From Arcuatula senhousia (Eukaryota; Mollusca; Bivalvia; Mytilida; Mytilidae): a DNA stretch of 64,000 nucleotides. The DNA lies in the NCBI GenBank assembly GCA_963971305.1, contig OZ020306.1, positions 36,167,512-36,231,511 on the forward strand. Direction: 5' to 3'. Made by a program: the position numbers and the translations under genes. This document shows, one piece after another, positions 1-12,700 of the stretch (positions within the stretch are counted from its first letter, which is position 1; every line of letters begins with the position of its first letter). The notes beneath the pieces were generated by a model. It was not told the DNA's origin and ran no database searches. It saw nothing but the letters and a program-made list of their open reading frames with translations.

Positions 1-701
1 TTGCCAACATACTTGCATACAACACTGATACCAATCTAGAGGCCATAACAAGAAACTAACAATTAACCGAATCGCACTACTAACTATATAGTAATGAATA
101 GACAGTTATCGATGAAAATCTTACATTTCCACACGGAACTATTGTAAAGAATAATGTAAATAATGTTGCAAATGAAAAGTTAACAATACGGATTTTGGGG
201 CCATCCTCCATCCATTCTCTCTTTGAAAGTTTGTGACTTAGCACATTCATCTCGAACTGCCATTTCGGTAAAATAGACTTACCTTGTCTGTGTCGGTATT
301 TGAAAATTTGTATTAATCTATGTTTGTTTTCTTTGTTTTTTTAATCGACGATCTACTGATAGGGGACTTAATATTTTTTGGTTAAAAAAATAAACATAAT
401 TGAATCCTTTAAGTATTATATTGTAAAAAAAATGATTCAGTGGCAGAATGATACCATGTAACTAAAATATACCATAAAATAGTCTTTTGTTCAATATGCA
501 ATTCAAATGCGTTTAAATCAGTTCCTGTTCAATCCCAACATTTAATAAGTGACAATAGAAACTTCCTTGTACATTTTTTTCTTTAAAAAAAAATCATTTA
601 ATGTATCAAATGGAGCAGAAAGATATGTAGCAATATATTCCTACATGATAATAAAGACTGTGTATAATTTTGACAAGAAAAGGAAGTTATAGAACAAGAG
701 A

Positions 702-704
702 ATG
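702..704 (+). other. Duplicate, upstream Met-only first coding exon of GM2A-like gene 1
   Basis: The ATG at 702-704 is followed directly by gtaggt, exactly as in the gene-proximal copy at 2327-2329. If transcribed, it could splice to exon 2 at 3093 and would give the same protein, so it could act as an alternative promoter and first exon. Whether it is used cannot be told from sequence. Confidence 0.5.
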
Positions 705-1136
705 GTAGGTGCTTTATAAATTTATATCCATTTAGTTGATATACGTTATAATGTTTTATCGCTCTTGGTGTCTGTCCTTTCGCTCGTTTGTTCCCGTGCG
801 GGTCACGGGTGGCAAATAATCGCATTGCAGAGCTCAGCTTGTCGTGATATTAACTGTAAAATTAATTTTTATTTTAATAATTTCATCATTCCACATTAAA
901 TACATGAAATATAAAGGCGAACGATACATTAATTGGATAGTGAAAACCTCATATATGCCAAAAAACAAGAATAAATAAATAGGAAGACAGTTCACATTGA
1001 TTGTTAACAAAACCGTTACTAGGCAATGGTTCATTGGATCATCTTTTGGTAGAAATAACGACGACATATAATTTCGTTCTTTGTACATGATTATCAATAA
1101 GGGGAAGGTTCAGCCTTAAAACTAGTATAACACCGC

Positions 1137-1343
1137 CACATTTTATATGTGCCTGCCCTAAGCCAGGAATCTTTGTCAAAGCATTTGTTTTTCCCTTTCA
1201 TCTTTGTGTTTATTGTTCTATGTTCAGAAATGGGTCTTTCATTTATAATTTTTAGAATGGTATTGAATCTTATGTATTGTATTTTTAGTCTCGGGCTAAT
1301 GCAACACGAGGAACATCACGCTGAAGACTGCTGGATGTTTTCA
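1137..1343 (+). repeat. Interspersed repeat family A, truncated at the duplication junction
   Basis: Family A is a short element of about 300-330 bp. It starts near a CCGCCACATTTTATATGTGC motif and ends near GCGTACACTTATTCCACATC. At least seven copies are visible: here, 2762-3068, inside 8160-8325, 24045-24330, 43853-44165, 49340-49560 and 57160-57475. No protein or tRNA head was recognised. This copy is cut at about 1343, which marks the duplication breakpoint. Confidence 0.7.
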
Positions 1344-1680
1344 TGAAGGCAAGTAGTATAATGGGACTGATTAGAAGAACTTTTACCAGTCTAAACAATG
1401 AAACAATTTTACTACTTGAAAAGGGACAAGTGCGACCAAACCTATAGAATATGCCAATGCTACCTGGAGCACATCCAAAGTCAAAGATATAATTGCTATT
1501 GAAAATGTACTGAGACGAGCTACAAAACTTACTTCTGTTTTGAGAGAAACAGGTAAAGAAACTCAAATTACCAACACTAGAGGTGGTATGATCGAAACCG
1601 GACAACTGGAAAATATGACAAATTACTTGCCAACATACTTGCATACAACACTGATACCAATCTAGAGGCCATAACAAGAA
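1344..1680 (+). mobile_element. Degenerate LINE (CR1/Jockey-like) reverse transcriptase 3' end fragment
   Basis: With frameshifts, the + strand reads like the C-terminal thumb region of a non-LTR retrotransposon ORF2. It has MGLIRRTF, then VRPNL and YANATW-like words, then a LRRATKL-type motif and a GGMIET-like motif. The fragment runs into the start of the right duplication copy. Frames change and stops occur, so it is dead. A longer copy presumably lies left of the window as part of the duplicated unit. Confidence 0.7.
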
Positions 1681-2968
1681 ACTAACAATTAACCGAATCG
1701 CACTACTAACTATATAGTAATGAATAGACAGTTATCGATGAAAATCTTACATTTCCACACGGAACTATTGTAAAGAATAATGTAAATAATGTTGCAAATG
1801 AAAAGTTAACAATACGGATTTTGGGGCCATCCTCCATCCATTCTCTCTTTGAAAGTTTGTGACTTAGCACATTCATCTCGAACTGCCATTTCGGTAAAAT
1901 AGACTTACCTTGTCTGTGTCGGTATTTGAAAATTTGTATTAATCTATGTTTGTTTTCTTTGTTTTTTTAATCGACGATCTACTGATAGGGGACTTAATAT
2001 TTTTTGGTTAAAAAAATAAACATAATTGAATCCTTTAAGTATTATATTGTAAAAAAAATGATTCAGTGGCAGAATGATACCATGTAACTAAAATATACCA
2101 TAAAATAGTCTTTTGTTCAATATGCAATTCAAATGCGTTTAAATCAGTTCCTGTTCAATCCCAACATTTAATAAGTGACAATAGAAACTTCCTTGTACAT
2201 TTTTTTCTTTAAAAAAAATCATTTAATGTATCAAATGGAGCAGAAAGATATGTAGCGATATATTCCTACATGATAATAAAGACTGTGTATAATTTTGACA
2301 AGAAAAGGAAGTTATAGAACAAGAGAATGGTAGGTGCTTTATAAATTTATATCCATTTAGTTGATATACGTTATAATGTTTTATCGCTCTTGGTGTCTGT
2401 CCTTTCGCTCGTTTGTTCCCGTGCGGGTCACGGGTGGCAAATAATCGCATTGCAGAGCTCAGCTTGTCGTGATATTAACTGTAAAATTAATTTTTATTTT
2501 AATAATTTCATCATTCCACATTAAATACATGAAATATAAAGGCGAACGATACATTAATTGGATAGTGAAAACCTCATATATGCCAAAAAACAAGAATAAA
2601 TAAATAGGAAGACAGTTCACATTGATTGTTAACAAAACCGTTACTAGGCAATGGTTCATTGGAACATCTTTTGGTAGAAATAACGACGACATATAATTTC
2701 GTTCTTTGTACATGATTATCAATAAGGGGAAGGTTCAGCCTTAAAACTAGTATAACACCGCCACATTTTATATGTGCCTGCCCTAAGCCAGGAATCTTTG
2801 TCAAAGCATTTGTTTTTCCCTTTCATCTTTGTGTTTATTGTTCTATGTTCAGAAATGGGTCTTTCATTTATAATTTTTAGAATGGTATTGAATCTTATGT
2901 ATTGTATTTTTAGTCTCGGGCTAATGCAACACGAGGAACATCACGCTGAAGACTGCTGGATGTTTTCC
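1627..2968. repeat. Right copy of the tandem duplication
   Basis: This is the second copy of the segment at 1-1343. It continues without a break into unique sequence that leads to exon 2 of the GM2A-like gene at 3093, so it is the copy physically attached to the gene. It carries ATG 2327-2329 with splice donor gtaggt. Confidence 0.9.
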
Positions 2969-3363
2969 ATTATGATTTTTTTTTTTATAATTGTCGTTTC
3001 TTTATGTGTATATATATGTCGGCTGCGTCGCGTACACTTATTCCACATCTCTTTATCGTCTATATAAACAGTGATTTGAAATGACATTTTAGGCATACAC
3101 ATGCCAGAGATTTGGATTAGGCTTGCTTCTTGTAGCAGGCGTTTGGACCAACGCTGTCAGAGAAATGAAACAAGACGAGCGTAAAGATAAGAACACTGAC
3201 CAAAATTCATACGGGATTGCAAAGCCATGTAGTAAGATTTTATATTCTTTTATATTTTAAATTCACACTTACAAAAGAATGCTTCTAAATATATTAGAAA
3301 TCGAATGTGGGATAAATTGTCGGTACTATGATATGTTTTTTGTGTGAAATAGAAATCAAACAC

Positions 3364-3403
<40 letters not shown>

Positions 3404-3418
3404 GTCACCATCGTCTTC

Positions 3419-3465
<47 letters not shown>

Positions 3466-6261
3466 TTTGTAACATGATATACCAAGGAATGAGGTACCAC
3501 ATAAGTTTGTAATCTTCTTTGATCTTATGTTTGATGAAATCTTAAAATTACTACATGCTAAATATGATATGAGTAAATATTTATGAAATTTTATCATATT
3601 TTGATCTTTTCAGATCCAAATGAAAACGATGTCAAATTAACATGGACACCGAAGGAGATTAAATTGGATCAAATTCTCAAAATATCCGCGAATTGGACTC
3701 TTAGTAAGTGAATCGACAATTACTTCATTTTTGTTGTTGTTGAAGATATGGAACAATGCAGATCGTTCATTTGTGTGTGTATTTCTTTTAAAAAACAGAA
3801 CAGGGGACAGTCTGTAAGACTTCTATGCCTGACGTTAGCAACACCTTAATATTTTGATTTTTTTTTTTAGTTTTACAAACTTTTTAATATTGTTAGACCT
3901 TCTGTTCTCGTTTAGACGTGCAGTTTTGACCTCTTCTATAGGAGCTTCGCTTTAAGATAATCATTGATCAATATTTAACATGTTTAAGGTACATTATACA
4001 CTTGTTAAAATCAAAATTTTTATTCTAATTTTTTAATTAGATGCTGATCTTAGCGTTGCTTATGGGGAGTATAAATTGTTTACGAAAGCAACGAAGGATT
4101 CTATTGAAACAGAGGCTGGTTACGCCAAGAGTTTTACGTGTCAAGAACTATTGGCTGTACTGAGGTCACCTGACATAAGCACAACTATCAAATCTACCAA
4201 TAAATGTCCAATAAAAAAGGGCGGTAAGATTACTGTTAACTTTTAATGTTTAGCAAATTTATTTTAATATTTCACAAAAAAGATATTTATTCTACATTAT
4301 TTTTTATCACAATTTTACCTTCATGTATCGTATTTCAAATAAGATTTACATTTTAGCATTTATAAACATGCAACGAAAAACGTTTAATTAATAAAAAAAA
4401 TACTCTTCAGCAATTATTCGTTTTGGTTTAGGGACCAACCATGATTATACCTTTGGGAAAATGGAAAAAAGTGTGTTAAAAATAAGTTTAGCTCAAACAA
4501 CAGTTTAGGATTCATTTTAAAGAGTTAATGTTTTATAAACTGAACCAACAGTATAATAGTCTCGAACATGTGGACTGACTCTAGTAGTAAAAACATACGA
4601 ACATGTTGGGTGCATTATGTAAACACCCTGACATCATTTTTTAATTGGTTAGTTTTTCGAACAATTTATTTATTTTGTTATCCTTTTCTAGTCCTTGATA
4701 TTTTAATTTACAGAGACTATACAGGCAACCTTTTCATTTGGAGCCTTCAGCAACACTCCATTTGTAAGTATTTACAATATTCAACTGATTAGCTCTTTAA
4801 TGGCTTTGTTCTAAAATTATATCTAACTTTCTTTATTTTTCATAACAATGCATCGAAGATGGTTTACCTCTGTCCGTCCTTCCATACACCAGTCCGCAAC
4901 ATAATATTCTTAACAGTTCTTTACAAATCACAGTGACTTGAAATTTGGTACTTGACTTCAGTATTGGGTCATACATATATCGCGAGTATTGAAATGAGGT
5001 ATGTCGGATATCTACTTCCTGTTTACCGACTTAGTCTAATTTCCACATTATTGTTCAATAGTTGAAAATAGGGGATAAACGGGTTATACTGAGTGAGCAG
5101 TGGCTCACAGTTTACTTATTTTTTTTAATATTGTAAAAGGAAGTTTTTCTGGTCCTTATTCTATTTTTAAAATGGTTATTGCCTTTCTCTTAAATTAACC
5201 AAAGAACTTCTAACAAGAAGTAAAAGTGCGACAAAAGAAACAAAGGTTGAATGCCAAAAAGCCAAATTATATTTATCATTTCATCAAGCCAACGGTTTCA
5301 TAAGACCCGTTTTATCCTCTAGATAGACAGCCTTGGCTAGCGGAAATGAGTTTTTACTCTTCGCTATTTTATATCGGAGCGTTTACTAGACTGGATACAT
5401 TTTTATAGAAGTTTCCATGTTTTATTCAATGTTAAATGAAGGTGATATGACATCATAGGTATAGAAGATACACTTGTATCGGTTAGATTAGTTTTTGAAT
5501 AGAAACGTTTTCTTTCATGTCTGACACAAGTACAGACCTATGTGTCTGTACCTATATGTTGTTAGACTTTAAGTTCCAGCAGTTAGTAAAAAGATAGACT
5601 GACAAACAGGCAGAAAAGTTAATTTCAGTATTTAAAACGACAAGATTTTATTAGAAAAAAGATTTTTTACATAAGTATGACGTTATTTGCAAATATATAT
5701 AAAAATCTAGTGGTCACTTTCAAACTATACAGTCGGTCGACTGTTTGCAGAACTTTTACGGAGTTATCAATTTCATTAGTTAAAATGCACCAGAGCCTAA
5801 AATCATATAACCTATGAACGGTTTCACGGTAAAAGCCTCAATAAAGCTTAAAAGAACATTCTCAGAAGCAACCATTGGCATGATGCTTTCAAATATTTGC
5901 TACTGCTACTTACTAAGACCTTTGTTATTTTAGTATGAAAACTTTTAAAGTTTGAATGGAACAATCAAAATGATGTTTGAAGACAGATTCAAACATAAAA
6001 TGGAGATATGAAGCAATCTTCCCTAAACTTTTTTTCTAGTTTTTTTTTTTTTTTTTGAAAACTGAGGAGGCAGCTGCCTCCTCTGCCTCTATGTAATTTA
6101 CGGCCTTGACTTATTTTCCTACATGCACCTCTTCATTCACTTTTTTCTTTTTTTTTCAGGGATATCAGAGAGTGAACGTATTGGTCACGTCAAAACCGGG
6201 CGGAGGACACGTATATGCCTGCTTTAACATCGCAACTTACATCCAAGAACCAGATTGGTAA
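2327..6261 (+). CDS. GM2 activator-like / ML-domain secreted protein, paralogue 1 (188 aa, 6 exons)
   Basis: Coding exons are 2327-2329, 3093-3231, 3614-3703, 4041-4223, 4714-4763 and 6160-6261 (TAA). All junctions are GT-AG and the joined frame is open for 188 codons. Exon 1 is only the ATG. Exon 2 encodes a hydrophobic signal peptide (GLGLLLVAGV at about residues 9-18) and ends in KPC. The mature part resembles ganglioside GM2 activator: Cys47, an N-glycosylation site NWT at 74-76 in the position of the GM2A NVT site, Cys111 in FTCQELL, CPIKKG at 133-138 (compare CPFKEG), and a terminal strand with Cys176 in YACF. The family binds lipids in the secretory or lysosomal lumen. It heads a cluster of three paralogues. 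AATAAA lies at 6520. The exact lipid ligand and cell location are unknown. Confidence 0.85.
2762..3068 (+). repeat. Interspersed repeat family A, fuller copy, just upstream of exon 2 of gene 1
   Basis: This is a near full-length family A copy. It includes the terminal GCGTACACTTATTCCACATC stretch that the left duplication copy lacks. It ends about 25 bp before exon 2 of GM2A-like gene 1. Confidence 0.7.
3366..3467. repeat. (ATC)n trinucleotide microsatellite
   Basis: An ATC/ATG repeat of about 30 units lies in intron 2 of GM2A-like gene 1, interrupted near 3403-3421 by CGTC/TTC variants. It creates a spurious poly-Met ORF on the - strand. Confidence 0.95.
6064..6083. repeat. 20-bp perfect palindrome at the end of a short dispersed repeat
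   Basis: GAGGAGGCAGCTGCCTCCTC is its own reverse complement. It sits next to a stretch containing GTAATTTACGGCCTTGA. A related segment in opposite orientation occurs at about 27119-27160 in intron 5 of gene 3, so this is an element end shared by two introns of the cluster. Confidence 0.6.
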
Positions 6262-6519
6262 AAAAGGAGGGATTGTCTTTTTTCAACAGCTGTTCATCAA
6301 AATCGTTTCTGTATTATAAACTGTTTTTTATTGTTTTCACTCTTAAAAAGTACAATTTTTTTTATTTTTTCAGAAAAAATCGCAACATTCTTTTTACTTA
6401 TAACATTATTATATATGTCAAGTAATCTACTTTTGTGCTTTAAAGACACACTTTAAACCTTTATAATTTACACGCTTACATAGTGAATGTACCATGGTCA
6501 CATTTTCTTTCTTTTTTTA

Positions 6520-6525
6520 AATAAA
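6520..6525 (+). promoter_or_regulatory. Candidate polyadenylation signal, GM2A-like gene 1
   Basis: AATAAA lies about 260 bp after the stop codon at 6259-6261. It is the only clear signal between the stop and the next element. It is a short motif, so this is only a candidate. Confidence 0.4.
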
Positions 6526-6655
6526 AATATCTAAATTAGCAGTTTTCTTTTTATTGTAATAGTGTTTTTTGAAAATACGCTTTTCACACTCGTGGCGACT
6601 GCAGTCAGCTTCATCACATGATTAAAAATAGGGCATGTAATGGGACATTAAATGA

Positions 6656-6894
6656 TACCCCGCCACGTTATGATATCAAAAGTTCATAAAATTTGATTTC
6701 AAAGTAGCCTATCTCAAAAACTATTTTTGGGATCATGCTGGAAATCGAACTTGACCTGTATTTTATTGTACTTAAGAGCTGTGCAAAATATCATTCAAAT
6801 CCTTTGACGCGTTTTCAAGTTATTGGTCAGACGGACAGACACCGAAAAGACTGAGGGTATAACATAATACCCTGCCACTTCGTATGGCGGGGTA
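6656..6894. mobile_element. Short non-coding TIR element (MITE-like), about 239 bp
   Basis: Perfect 10-bp terminal inverted repeats TACCCCGCCA / TGGCGGGGTA bound the element. The ends begin with TA, so a TA target-site duplication (Tc1/mariner-like) is possible. There is no ORF. It occupies the spacer after GM2A-like gene 1. Confidence 0.6.
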
Positions 6895-7219
6895 TAAAAA
6901 TTGCACGTGCAAAATAATCAACGTGTGGTTGTTAAATTTTCACAATAGTTGTATGGTTTTATTTCAAATCTTAGAGAAAAAAAATAACAGTCTTCAGATG
7001 GAGAAATCATTAACTCATTTCTTAGAGAATTAAACCTTTGTAAACATTTTCAAAATGTCCATTTGAATGTTTTTCTCTTTTTATTTGATTTTGTGTAAAA
7101 TTATAATTGTTTTTATAGTTAATCATAATTCTTTAACGAATAAACAAATAGTTTATTAGCTAAATATTTATAGGATAATTAATTTGGTCGAGTGAACCAA
7201 AATATGATCACGAGTCGGT

Positions 7220-9200
7220 GAACGCACTCAGATTTAACGAGTGCGCGGAACTTGTTTCTCTATTACCACGTATGGCGTCTTCTCCAAGGTATCTGCCAGC
7301 TTTTGTTTTCCTTCGTGGGCAACAATCTTTACAAGAACTTTATATGTCCCTTTTCCACTTTAGCACCACGGACTCTGATGTCATAAGTGTCCTTCCGTTT
7401 TATCTGTGAGTTCTGAGACGTTTCGGCTGCTAGTCTATATAAGCCTCTGATAGTCTGGTGCGCAAGTCCTTGATGTACTGTGATGTTGTTTTCTCTCCTC
7501 TTTCCTCATTCCAAAGACCAGGTCAATGGGAAGTCGAGGGTGTCTTCCAAGCATAAGGATATATGGCGTAACTCCCGTGGACTCATGGCGAGTGCAGTTG
7601 TAGGCATGTACCAACGGGGCAACGGAGGATTTCCAGTTCGACTTTGCTCTTGCGTCAAAGTTCCAAGCATACCTTCCCATAAAGGTACATAGTGCCTTTA
7701 TCACGTTGCTCATAAAGTTGGCTCCTTGATCGGAATTGATCCTATGCTGAATTCCATAGTGGACGATGAAGTGGTCGAATATCGCCTGGGTAGTTGTTCT
7801 AGCTGTTTGGTTTCTAGTTGGAATGGCCTGACAGTACCTGGTAAAGTGGTTGGTGATGACCAGAATGTTCTGGTATCCTCTTTTGGAATGTTCCAGGGAC
7901 AGGACATCCAAACTAGCTCCAGTGGGTAACTAGTACCATGCTAGCACTGATGCTGACCATGGGCACTCGCTGGCTATTCACTGGCGTCTAACGTCTTAGA
8001 CATCTTCCAAATTGTGTAATTCACTGTTCAAATTCACTGTTCTGCAATTCAAAGCCAGTAGAGTCTATCCCTAAGTAGTGACAGAGTCCTATCCTTTCCG
8101 GGGTGACCAAAATCATGGAGTGCTCTGAGGGCATCGTCTACCTGTGCTGATGGTTAATCAAGCTGCATGGCCAATTGCAGAACCGCGAGCGGTGCCAAAT
8201 GGCCTCGTTGAAGGCTGCTGGCGGTTGTCCATTGTGGTTTTTCAAAATTGCCGTTTAATTGTGGGCTGTGTCGCGTACACTTATTCCACATCTCTTTATT
8301 TTCTATCTGTCATCCTCACTCTCAACTGTTCTGTATAATATCTCGTTGTCACGGCAAAGACGGTGAAACTGTCGCTCGAGTGGTATGGGTCCTACCTCTG
8401 CTACGGTAGTTTTCCTTCCTTCCTTAACATATTTGATCATATCTCTAATAGTGGTATGACTTCTTCCTTTTCTTCATGATGGTACTGATGATGGATCTAC
8501 AGCTAGACTTTCAACTAAGGCTGATGGTAAAACTGATTTGCATATTGCCTGTACTGCTTCCCCAGAGATGGTCGCTGTTCCGTCTGCATTATAGGGAACC
8601 GGCTCAAAGCATCTGCAACTGCCATCTGTCTTCCAGGTCTATAGATGATGTCGAAATCAAACGCTGCAAGACTAGATAACAAACGGTGTCCTGTGGCATC
8701 AATTTGCCGAACTAATTTTAATTGCTACCTCCTAATCTTTAATCTCCTAGCTGGAGAGTAACATACCAACGTCACCTGCATGTGGTGTCTATTTCACAAC
8801 TTATCAGATATGCCAGGACTTGTACACATTTTTCAGCATCAAGCTTCGCTGTAGTAAGCACATAGGTTATGGGGTTGTTATCGGTGATCACTGTAAAGCT
8901 TTTACTGTAGACTGAGGTAAACTCGGAACTTCTCACACACCGCCAATTTCAATGCCAGAAACTCTCTCTTGTGTGTTGGGTATCTCTGTTCCGCCTTGGT
9001 AAAACCCCTACTGGCATAGGCAATGACTTTCTTCCTTAGTGGATGGTTATGGTAAAACACTACTCCTATAGCTGATTCTGAAGCATCTGTGTGGAGCTCA
9101 AAGGGTAGCTTGCTGTCTGCATAACCAAGGATGGGTGCTGAAATGAGTAACCTCTTCAGAGTGCCAAACGCCTCTTCTTGTTCGGGTCAGCTGTGCCAAT
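7220..9200 (-). pseudogene. Ty3/Gypsy LTR-retrotransposon pol remnant (RNase H, integrase, integrase C-terminal region)
   Basis: Read on the - strand, 9200 to 8700 gives an RNase H region with LHTDAS, a RKKVIAYASR-like motif, KREFLALKLAVCEKF and a TDNNPITYVLTTAKLDA motif. These are hallmark words of Ty3/Gypsy pol. Positions 7911-7435 give an open integrase-core stretch (158 codons). It starts MDVLSLEHS with DQGANF and ends PLVHAYNCTRHESTG...PYILMLGR. The part expected to carry the third catalytic Glu is missing, so the core is internally deleted. Positions 7430-7220 give the integrase C-terminal region (YDIRVRGAKVEKG-like) with stops. A family A repeat copy (8160-8325) interrupts it. No gag, protease, RT palm or LTRs were seen, so it is a dead fragment. 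Confidence 0.85.
8160..8325 (+). repeat. Interspersed repeat family A inserted in the Gypsy remnant
   Basis: The 3' half of family A (GAAGGCTGCTGGC ... GCGTACACTTATTCCACATC) interrupts the antisense Gypsy pol sequence, so it inserted after the retrotransposon. Confidence 0.65.
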
Positions 9201-9787
9201 CGTGATTTTAGTTTTGCATGTGGAATAGAAGCATATAGTGCGGAAAATTGATGCTTTTGATACTGTAACAATAAACTTATTTAAAAATAAGAACCTCAAT
9301 CAATTAAAAAAAATCTTTAGGATCTATATTTGAGGAACGAAGCGCTGTTTTTTATGCAATTTTTAAAATTAAATACAGGGATGGAATGTCTTCATTATTA
9401 GCACCAACAAAAATGCCAAAGGAGGATATAACCGATTTATGATTCATTGTCAGTGATTTCCTCAAATCCCTCAATCAGCTGTTTAACAATCAAGATAATG
9501 TTTTTAACACAAAAATGGAAGTTTTGTAATGACCTTTATTAAATATTTACTTTACTACATTGAGTCGGAATATTTCGGTCATAATATAAAATTTAAATTA
9601 ATTTAAACTGCTCATATTTCCAAATTTTAGGTGATGACAATAGAAATCCGAAAGTGTATATGAAAATATATTCAAACTTCCTTATAGAGTGTTTTATTAC
9701 GTAAATTGAGGAGACTCTTCTATGTAACAATGAAGAATTTGTACAGGTTTTTTTTTTCAGAACAGACAAGGAAGTAGCAGAATAAAT

Positions 9788-12700
9788 ATGGTAGGTGTTA
9801 TTATATGATTATTATCTTTTTACTTTATATAAATGTCTACTAATGGCTTAGTCAACATTTTGCTGTAGGAAACCCTAAAAATCCATCAGATACAGTTTAA
9901 AAATAGGAGTCTCAAAAACAAATAGTATGATAAAGATTGTGTAAAAGTTTCATAAAAATACATTGAAAGGTTTAGGAGGTGTTGCGGGAAAGAGGTGTAA
10001 CGGAAGCAAGAAAGAACGGGCGAACAGACAAACTGACACCCCTTTCACTATCGTCCCCGTTTGTAAGGGGGGACATTCTTGATCAATTATGGTAATTTGA
10101 CGAGCGGTAACAACTATTTCAAACTAATTGACAATGAACACGTTCATTTTCATCAACATCCTTTCAGCGATAGATTTGAAACCTTGCTGCTATTTTTCTA
10201 AGTTGGCTAAATGGGAGGACAACAATAGTTTGGTTTTTACTTAAAAAATGATTTATTTATCAACATTTACTAATTTTGAGGGAAATTTTAGGTACATACG
10301 TACGCGAAACTTGGATTAGGTTTGCTTCTTGTAGCAAGCGTTTTGACCGACGCTGTCAGGGAAATGAAACAAGACGAGGGTCAAACTGGGGACACTGACC
10401 AAAATTCATATGGTATTGCAAAGCCCTGTGGTAAGATTTTCAATTTTTTAATAATTATTTTTATAATGATATGTGATATGAACTAAAGATTAAACTTAGG
10501 GAATTAGGTAAAAGCCACGAACTGCATTTTTTGCTTTTGCCTTCATTTTGTAAAGATATCGATCGATGTTAATCTGATAAATGCTTCCTGCTATCAACAG
10601 CTAACTTGTTGATGACAACCATGCAAATATCAGATTCGCATTGACCACGTTCTTTACAAATTCAAAGGTTGTTAATAGCAACAAGTGTGGCCACTAAAAG
10701 TATGTCTCATCTCGCCTGCCGTCACCATCACTATTTCAACTACCTAAGCTTTCATTTCTTGATATAAACACAACAAAGTGTCTGTATACCTAAAAACAGA
10801 TGCCTAGTTAATATGAAATAGGCAGAGCCTAAATGCGAGCACAGCATAATTCTGTTCAATAAAAAAAATGATTTCGAATCGATGCAGTCAAATAAGATCT
10901 GAAACCATCGTAGTTATTTTTGTTTTGGTTAATTTTCTAGAACGTTCAATTTGGGACGAGATCCTAGGGGCGATTGAACGTTAAATAGAAAAGTAAGAAA
11001 AAATCGATTAAAATTTGGTTACTACAAAAAATGTAGCAACTCGTCGTCATCAGAATATTTTTCTATTTTTACATTATTAAATTTATAATTTTTGGAATGC
11101 GACTAGCAAAATGGGTAATTATTTTTAGATTCACTCCGTTCCTGTAAAAATTTGAGAGCCTTTCCGGACCATGAAAAATCAATATCAGCATTAGGCAAAT
11201 TTTTCGCGGGAACAAATACCGTAGAGCTCTCCGCTTGCGAGCTGTGCTCGCTATTATACTATTCAAGCAATCCATTGTCCACACAAGTATTACAAAAAGT
11301 TTTCTGTCTGATAAGAAAAGATTTAAGTTCACAGAGTCACTGGAGCGTAAAAATGGGGTCATGGTCATATGGCATGGTGACAGTCGCGTCGTCCATAACC
11401 GCAACTGTCTGTTTACCCAATATCAGATACCTAGCTATTATAACTTTCCAGCAATGCATCGTCCACAAAAGTCTTACAAAAATGTTTTTCGGCCTGAAAA
11501 AGACCTAAGTTCACAGAGTCACTAGAGCGTAAAAAATGGGGTCAGGGTCACGCAGCATGGTAACAGTTGCCTAGACCATAACCTAAACTGTCTGTATACC
11601 TAATATCAGATGCCTAACTAATATACTTTTCCAGCAATTCATCGTCCACAAAAGTCTTATAAAAAGTTTACGGCCTGAAAAAAGAACTAAGTTTACAGAG
11701 TCACTGGAGCGTGAAAATGAGGTCAGGGTCACACGACATGGTGACAGTTGCGTAGACCATTACCTGAACTGTCTGTATACCAAATATCAGATGCCTAGCT
11801 AATATACTTTTTCAGCAATTCATCGTCCACAAAAGTCTTATAAAAAAGTTTACGGCCTGAAAAAAGACCTAAGTTCACAGAGTCACTGGAGCGTGAAAAT
11901 GGGGTCTGGGTCACATGGCATGGTAACAGTTGTGTAGACCATAACACCAACTGTCTGTATACCAAATATCAGATGCCTAGCTAATATACTTTTCCACAAC
12001 GCAACGCATCAGCAACGCTGATGTTGCCAAAACACCATAACACCAACTGTCTGTATACCAAATATCAGATGCCTAGCTAATATACTTTTCCACAACGCAA
12101 CGCATCAGCAACGCTGATGTTGCCAAAACACTGTCCACCTTACATGACAAATATGTTGTTGTACCTGCAGACAAAGCACCAAATAACATCATTTTTGTGT
12201 GCAAGAAACACTATATTGACTGTTTGACAGCTGAATTGGGGGTTGGTTGTACCAGCAATAGTACCACATACACGGCTACAACACTGTCTAAGGAGGAAAT
12301 CATTGACAATCACAAATCTGTCATTTCCTCCTTCGGCCTTTCTGTTGGTGGCAGTAATGATGACATTCCATCCCTGTATTGGATTCCTAAATTACATAAA
12401 AATCCATACAAACAGCGATTCATTGCAGGGTCATCCAAATGTACAACTAAGCCTCTTTCAGTTCTGTTAACTTCAATACTTACGGCAATAAAATCCGGCC
12501 TCCAGAAATATTACGATTGTTGTTATTCTAGAAATGGTGTCAATCAAATGTGGATCCTGAAGAATTCGAAAGAACTGATGGAGATTCTTAACTCTAAATC
12601 AGTTTCATCTTGTAACAGCATCAAAACATTCGATTTCTCCACACTTTACACTTCTATTCCACATGAACAACTGAAATCGCGATTGGCACAGTTGATTAAA

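Larger units (their letters stand above)
1..1343. repeat. Left copy of a tandem duplication (promoter/exon 1 region of GM2A-like gene 1)
   Basis: This segment matches 1627-2968 almost base for base at an offset of 1625-1626. I noticed only a few differences: a one-A length change near 590, and single substitutions near 632 and 1041. It contains a copy of the Met-only first coding exon of the GM2A-like gene (ATG 702-704 followed by gtaggt). The copy stops abruptly at about 1343 inside an interspersed repeat and is joined to a LINE fragment. The unit may continue left of the window. Near-identity means either a recent duplication or an assembly duplication of two haplotypes. Confidence 0.9.

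Noticed and set aside
3250..3597. - strand 115-codon ORF with long poly-Met runs
   Set aside because: It is a read-through of the (ATC)n microsatellite; nothing else in it looks like protein.
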